A stretch of DNA of 9,956 nucleotides, taken from NCBI GenBank assembly GCA_946538475.1, contig CAMNGN010000068.1, positions 1-9,956 of the forward strand, read 5' to 3'. Shown here piece after piece: positions 6,122-9,956 of the stretch. The position numbers and the translations under genes are program-made. The notes below the pieces were generated by a model that did not search any database, had not been told where the DNA came from, and saw only the letters and a program-made list of their open reading frames with translations. Source of the DNA: an uncultured Blautia sp. (lineage in GTDB: Bacteria > Bacillota > Clostridia > Lachnospirales > Lachnospiraceae). The first letter of the stretch is position 1. The number at the start of each line of letters is the position of its first letter.

Positions 6122-8692
6122 ATGAAGAACAGGTATTTGAAGAAAGCCCTTGCCGTCATGACAGGCATCTCGCTGCTGGCGGGCGGAACGGCTGCGATCG
6201 TTCCCGCTGAAGAAAGCACGGCGTACGAGGCGGTTTCATCCGAGACATCGGCAGATGCGGTTTCGGGAGATGCGGCAGCGACAGAGGCTGCAGCGGAATC
6301 GACTGAGGCGGCAGCGACAGAGGCTGCGGCAGAAACGACAGAGGCGGCAGCGGAAGCAACAGAAACGACTGAGGCGGCAGCAGAAGCGACAGCAGAAACG
6401 ACTGAGGCAGCAGCAGAGGCGGCCGAAGATACAGAGGAAGCCGTCGAAACTTATGCGGCAGAAACGACAGATCCCGCCGATCACGAGGCCGTCTATCAGG
6501 TGGCACTTCTGCAGTCACTTGCCCAGGGTTATTTCGACGGAACAGTCTCTGTGGGTGAACTCAAACAGTTCGGCGACACCGGAATCGGCACATTTGACGG
6601 CCTGGACGGCGAGATGATCGTGCTGGACGGCACTGTTTACCGTGCGGCGGCCGACGGAACAGTGAACGCAGTCGAAGACGATATGACGGTTCCGTTTGCC
6701 AATATTACATTTTTTGAAGAAGACGGCAGCATCGCTATCGAAAATGCGACAGACATTCAGGTGCTGATGGGATATCTGAACGAGGTCGTTGCCGCGAATG
6801 GCAAGAACCTGTTCTACATGGTGAAGGTTACAGGCACGTTCTCCGATATCCTCGTGCGCAGCGAGCCTAAGCAGGAAAAACCGTACAGACTTCTCGATGA
6901 AGCCCTTGCAGCCGACCAGGTCGAGTATGAATACACAGACATCAACGGAACGCTGGTAGGTCTGTTCTGCCCGGTCTACATGAAAGGACTCAACAGTGCA
7001 GGATGGCATTTCCACTTTGTCAGCGACGATCTGACAAAGGGCGGACATGTTCTGCAGGTAAATATCGCAAGCGCTCAGGCTTCCTACGATATCACAGGCA
7101 ACTTCCGTCTGTTCCTCCCCGATAACGAGGACTTCCAGGGCATTAACCTGGGCAGGGACATGGACGATGTGATCAAGAACGCCGAGACACAGTCGAATGG
7201 CAATGCAGGACAGGCACCGGCCGAGACTTCGGAGGGTGAGGCTGCTGATGCAGCGGCAGGAACCGAGGCTGAGGACGGCAATGCGGAAGCATCTGCAGGC
7301 ACTGAAGGCGGAAACGCAGAAGTGACGGATGCGGAAGCACCCGCAGAGGGAGCCGAAGCGGCAGATGCGGAGGCACCCGCAGAAGGAACCGAGCCGGCAG
7401 GAGAGCCGATCACCTACACTGTACAGGAAGGCGACAACCTCTACAGCATCGCATCGCAGTTTAACATTACTCCGGAAGAACTGTTCGGCCTCAACCGTCA
7501 GAATATCATCGATAATGCCAACGCAAACGGCTACTACTATGAAACCGATGAGGAGTACATGGAGTGGATCTTCCTGGGCCAGGAACTCGTAGTCGGAGAG
7601 GAAGCACCCAAAGCAGCTGAGGCAGCAGAAGGGGAAGCTCCAGCTGAAGGAACTGAAGCAGCTGCAGCAAATGCAGAAGCAGATGAGCAGGAACGCAACG
7701 AAGGCCAGAGCGTAAAGACCGAAGAAACGGCTGAAGAGCCAACTGAAGCTGCGGAAGCAGAAGCGGGCGAGGCAGAGGCTGAAACCGAAGAAGCAAAAGC
7801 AGGTGATGCAGAGGCAGAGACGGCAGAAGCAGGTGACGCAGAAGCTGAGGCAGAAGCAGGTGACGCAGAGGCTGAGACCGAAGACGGAGCAGCAGGCGAC
7901 GCAGAAGCAGAAACCACAGAAGCGACGACAGAGGAAGCGGCAGTAGAAGGCGGAAACAAGCTTGCGGAGATTCAGGAACGTGGAGTCCTTCTTGTAGGAG
8001 CGACCGGCGATTACCGTCCCATGTCTTATTATGACTCTGTAGCAGACATGTACGTGGGTTTTGATACCGAACTGGCGAAGGACCTGGCAGAATCCCTCGA
8101 CGTAGACATCGAGTTTGTGCCGACAACCTGGCCGACACTTCTTCAGGACACCCTCGACGGAAAATTTGACATTGCTATTACCGGCATTACCATCACCGAA
8201 GAGCGTCAGGAACAGGCACTTATGTCTGACGGATATCTCGGAAACGGAAAGACCGTTCTCTGCAGGGCCGAAGATGCCGGGAAATATACAAGCATTGACG
8301 CGATCAATCAGGCAGATGTTCGTGTAATGGAAAATCCCGGCGGATTGAATGAGAAGTTTGCGGAGGAGAATCTTCCCAACGCACAGCTCACCATTCATGA
8401 GACCAACGAAGAGATCCCGGGCCTCATTGCGGAAGGCGAAGCCGATGTTATGATCACCGAGATCATGGAAGCCGGCTATTATGCCGGACAGGATGACAGA
8501 CTTGCCGCTCCTCTCATCGATGAGCCGTTTACGCAAGGTGAACTCGGAGCACTTCTTCCGAAAGATGCAGGCGATCTGCTGCAGTATGTCAACGCATTCT
8601 TCGCGCTGGAGAAAAACAGCGGAAGGATCGACGAGCTGGCAAATACTTACATCTACATGACTGCTGAGGAAGATGAAGAGGCAGCCGCGTGA
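6122..8692 (+). CDS. Secreted acetolactate decarboxylase - LysM - cyclohexadienyl dehydratase fusion protein
   Basis: An 856-residue exported protein joining domains not normally found together. Residues 1-30 are a signal peptide; 31-119 an Ala/Glu/Thr linker. Residues 120-356 match acetolactate decarboxylase (GEMIVLDG, RSEPKQEKPY, WHFHFVSDD, GGHVL). The recalled Zn ligands are H296, H298 and H309, with E164, R246 and E355 at the remaining active-site positions; the final Glu lies 46 residues after the last His, as in the Brevibacillus enzyme. Residues 431-491 are a LysM wall-binding domain (YTVQEGDNLYSIASQFNI to FLGQELVV) with an insertion in its second half. Residues 492-611 are acidic repeats. 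Residues 612-850 match periplasmic cyclohexadienyl dehydratase (PheC): TGDYRPMSYYD, VPTTWPTL, GKT, NPGGLNEKFA, TEIMEA, giving W670, K710, N743 and E783. AAGGGAGG 11 bases upstream supports ATG 6122. Domain assignments rest on remembered family motifs; the joint function is unknown. Confidence 0.9.
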   Translation: MKNRYLKKALAVMTGISLLAGGTAAIVPAEESTAYEAVSSETSADAVSGDAAATEAAAESTEAAATEAAAETTEAAAEATETTEAAAEATAETTEAAAEAAEDTEEAVETYAAETTDPADHEAVYQVALLQSLAQGYFDGTVSVGELKQFGDTGIGTFDGLDGEMIVLDGTVYRAAADGTVNAVEDDMTVPFANITFFEEDGSIAIENATDIQVLMGYLNEVVAANGKNLFYMVKVTGTFSDILVRSEPKQEKPYRLLDEALAADQVEYEYTDINGTLVGLFCPVYMKGLNSAGWHFHFVSDDLTKGGHVLQVNIASAQASYDITGNFRLFLPDNEDFQGINLGRDMDDVIKNAETQSNGNAGQAPAETSEGEAADAAAGTEAEDGNAEASAGTEGGNAEVTDAEAPAEGAEAADAEAPAEGTEPAGEPITYTVQEGDNLYSIASQFNITPEELFGLNRQNIIDNANANGYYYETDEEYMEWIFLGQELVVGEEAPKAAEAAEGEAPAEGTEAAAANAEADEQERNEGQSVKTEETAEEPTEAAEAEAGEAEAETEEAKAGDAEAETAEAGDAEAEAEAGDAEAETEDGAAGDAEAETTEATTEEAAVEGGNKLAEIQERGVLLVGATGDYRPMSYYDSVADMYVGFDTELAKDLAESLDVDIEFVPTTWPTLLQDTLDGKFDIAITGITITEERQEQALMSDGYLGNGKTVLCRAEDAGKYTSIDAINQADVRVMENPGGLNEKFAEENLPNAQLTIHETNEEIPGLIAEGEADVMITEIMEAGYYAGQDDRLAAPLIDEPFTQGELGALLPKDAGDLLQYVNAFFALEKNSGRIDELANTYIYMTAEEDEEAAA
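6272..6439 (+). repeat. Ala/Glu/Thr low-complexity repeat inside the surface protein gene
   Basis: Codons 51-106 of the fusion gene consist almost only of Ala, Glu and Thr in short units such as TTEAAAE and ATEAAAE, written with recurring GCAGCG and ACAGAGGC-type words. It forms a flexible or helical acidic spacer between the signal peptide and the first enzyme domain. Such near-repetitive DNA can change length by slippage or recombination. Confidence 0.85.
7763..7921 (+). repeat. AGDAEAE tandem repeat before the dehydratase domain
   Basis: Codons 548-600 hold five copies of the unit AG(D/E)AEAE, each followed by a short variable Thr/Glu tail, so the period varies from 9 to 12 residues. At DNA level the units start GCAGGTGA or a close variant. 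The segment is a strongly acidic linker between the LysM domain and the C-terminal dehydratase-like domain. A related but less regular acidic linker lies at about 7210-7405. Confidence 0.85.
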
Positions 8693-8722
8693 TCTGAATA
8701 AATAACGGAAATACAATAAATC

Positions 8723-8769
8723 AGGAGCTGCCACAATAAACAGTGATGTTTAATGCGGCAGCTTCTTTT
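8723..8769 (+). terminator. Rho-independent terminator after the fusion gene
   Basis: AGGAGCTGCC at 8723-8732 pairs with GGCAGCTTCT at 8757-8766 (ten pairs, one G-U). Inside it TAAACA at 8737-8742 pairs with TGTTTA at 8747-8752. The outer stem runs directly into TTTT (8766-8769). It starts 30 bases after the stop codon and separates the fusion gene from the dehydrogenase gene. Confidence 0.65.
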
Positions 8770-8785
8770 ACAGGGAGACAAATTC

Positions 8786-9751
8786 ATGAAAAAAGGCGTG
8801 ATACTTGAAGGCAAAGCCGTAAACCCCGGAGACATCAGCTGGGAGCCGCTCAGCAGCCTGTGCGACATGACAATTTACGACAATACGACGGATGACGAAA
8901 AATGGGAGCGCATAGCCGGCTGCGAGATCGTCATGACCAATAAGGTGCCGATCACGAGGGAGGTTTTTGAGCGCTTTCCCGAGATCCGCTATGTGGGCGT
9001 CTGTGCGACAGGATACAATGTGGTGGACATCGAGGCGGCGAGGGAACATGGCGTTGTAGTGACGAACATTCCTGCCTACAGTACCGACTCGGTGGTGCAG
9101 ATGACCTGGGCGTTTATCCTCAATCTGGCATCGAGGGTAGAGATGCATGACCTGAGTGTAAAACAGGGCGACTGGATACGGAGTGACACTTTCTGTTACT
9201 GGCTGGATTCCCCCATTGAGCTTTTCGGAAAATCGCTTGGCATTTATGGCTTCGGCAGCATCGGCCGCGGCGTGGCCAAGGTGGGGCAGGCACTCGGAAT
9301 GAAGATCCTGGTGTATACAAAGCATCCGGAGAAATATACGGACTACGCATCCGACAGCCTGGAATTTGTCTCCGAAGAAGTACTTCTCGCCTCCTCCGAC
9401 GTCATCACCTATCACTGCCCCCTCACCCCCGAGACCACAGGGATCGTGAACAAAGAAAATATCTCCAAAATGAAGGACGGCGTGATATTGATCAACGTTT
9501 CCAGAGGTCCGGTCGTCAACGAACAGGACCTTTTCGACGCACTGGAATCCGGCAAAGTGGCCGGCGCAGGCGTGGACGTGATCTCAGTCGAACCGATGAA
9601 AGAAGATAATCCGCTTCTTCACGCAAAGAACTGCATCATCACACCGCATATCGCCTGGGCAAGCAAAGAAGCCCGCCTCCGCCTTGTGGATATCGCCGCA
9701 GAGAATCTGCGGGCGTTCTTGACGGGGAAACCGGTAAATGTGGTGTCGTGA
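8786..9751 (+). CDS. D-2-hydroxyacid dehydrogenase (glycerate dehydrogenase-like)
   Basis: A 321-residue cytoplasmic NAD(P)-dependent oxidoreductase that reduces a 2-keto acid to the D-2-hydroxy acid, or the reverse. The N-terminal catalytic half includes VGVCATGYNVVDIEAA and the NIPAYSTDSVVQ segment. The Rossmann loop GFGSIG covers residues 155-160. The catalytic triad is in place: R240 in NVSRGPVVN, E269 in SVEPM and H288 in TPHIAW. The sequence resembles glycerate/hydroxypyruvate reductase-type members; the true substrate is not decided by these motifs. AGGGAG at 8772-8777, eight bases upstream, favours ATG 8786. A longer frame from 8753 would start inside the terminator hairpin. The TGA stop lies inside the palindrome that follows. 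Confidence 0.92.
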   Translation: MKKGVILEGKAVNPGDISWEPLSSLCDMTIYDNTTDDEKWERIAGCEIVMTNKVPITREVFERFPEIRYVGVCATGYNVVDIEAAREHGVVVTNIPAYSTDSVVQMTWAFILNLASRVEMHDLSVKQGDWIRSDTFCYWLDSPIELFGKSLGIYGFGSIGRGVAKVGQALGMKILVYTKHPEKYTDYASDSLEFVSEEVLLASSDVITYHCPLTPETTGIVNKENISKMKDGVILINVSRGPVVNEQDLFDALESGKVAGAGVDVISVEPMKEDNPLLHAKNCIITPHIAWASKEARLRLVDIAAENLRAFLTGKPVNVVS

Positions 9752-9819
9752 ACCAGGGGACGGTTCCTCGTTCCGGTATCCCCAAGCCCGCCGGAACGAG
9801 GAAGCGTCCCCTGTTTCAC
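9748..9819. repeat. Imperfect 29-bp palindrome between convergent genes
   Basis: The arms at 9748-9776 and 9791-9819 are reverse complements over 29 bases with two mismatches, around a 14-base loop. The outer core GTGAACCAGGGGACGGTTC differs by one base from the palindrome at 4285. The GTGA at each end supplies the TGA stop codon of the gene entering from that side: the dehydrogenase on the plus strand (9749-9751) and the partial gene on the minus strand (9816-9818). It is placed as a two-way transcription end would be. Confidence 0.85.
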
Positions 9820-9956
9820 AGCGCCAACAGATTCTTCCCCTCAGCAAGCCTTGCCTCAAACTGTGCGTAAAAGTCTTTGTCAGGATCGTAAGGTTGTCTG
9901 TAGAATCTGCCAATTATGTAGCGGTTCATATTGTCGAAAAGCGTCTCATCTTCCGA
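9816..9956 (-). CDS. Partial gene of unknown function, C-terminal 46 residues
   Basis: The minus strand is open from the window edge to a TGA at 9816-9818. The tail contains ETLFDNMNRYIIGRFYRQPY and YDPDKDFYAQFEARLAEG and ends KNLLAL. Its composition is that of a normal soluble, mixed-charge protein. I do not recognise the family. It converges on the dehydrogenase gene, and its stop codon lies in the shared palindrome. Only the last 47 codons are visible, so whether it is a complete gene cannot be told. Confidence 0.65.
   Translation of the reverse strand, partial: SEDETLFDNMNRYIIGRFYRQPYDPDKDFYAQFEARLAEGKNLLAL

Noticed and set aside
7763..7921. Regularly repeated DNA that could be mistaken for a CRISPR array
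   Set aside because: Units are irregular, in frame and encode a continuous acidic linker; there are no spacers and no cas genes.
6515..8734. A 739-residue Cys/Phe/Leu-rich open frame on the minus strand opposite the fusion gene
   Set aside because: The composition is just the complement of GCA/GAA-rich codons; the plus strand carries clear enzyme and LysM domains.
8753..8785. An upstream ATG for the dehydrogenase
   Set aside because: It lies inside the terminator stem-loop and has no ribosome binding site.

Overview
The window looks like a piece of a Gram-positive Clostridia genome, most likely a gut or rumen Lachnospiraceae relative. The reasons are strong AGGAGG-type ribosome binding sites, a DUF624/YesL membrane protein beside GH31 glycosidases, secreted SH3 and LysM proteins, and moderate GC content. 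This placement is inferred from gene families and style; no rRNA or other taxonomic marker is present.

Left part (1-2600): the 3' end of a GH31 alpha-glycosidase is followed by a complete GH31 paralogue of the alpha-xylosidase type. A 145-bp structured repeat element lies between them; it is bounded by a perfect 15-bp inverted repeat and overwrites the last codons of the first gene. Two hairpins close this unit. Middle part (2600-4400): a DUF624/YesL-like membrane protein, then a secreted SH3-like protein with an Asp/Tyr-rich tail, ending in a perfect 21-bp palindrome.

Right part (4400-9956): a phosphoglucomutase/phosphomannomutase is followed, 30 bp later, by the most remarkable gene of the window. 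It encodes an 856-residue exported protein that reads as signal peptide, Ala/Glu/Thr linker, complete acetolactate decarboxylase domain, acidic linker, LysM cell-wall-binding domain, second acidic repeat linker, and a C-terminal domain matching periplasmic cyclohexadienyl dehydratase (PheC). The catalytic residues I remember for both enzymes are present at almost exactly the expected spacing. A stem-loop terminator follows, then a D-2-hydroxyacid dehydrogenase, and finally a converging gene of unknown function cut by the window edge. An imperfect 29-bp palindrome of the same family as the one at 4283 lies between these last two genes and supplies the stop codons of both.

How the genes work together: the GH31 pair and the YesL-like protein fit plant-oligosaccharide (probably xyloside) use. 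The phosphomutase supplies hexose phosphates or sugar nucleotides, for example for envelope polymers. The fusion protein would place two decarboxylating activities, acetolactate to acetoin and prephenate/arogenate to phenylpyruvate/phenylalanine, on the cell surface. That joint role is inference; I know of no described system with this architecture.
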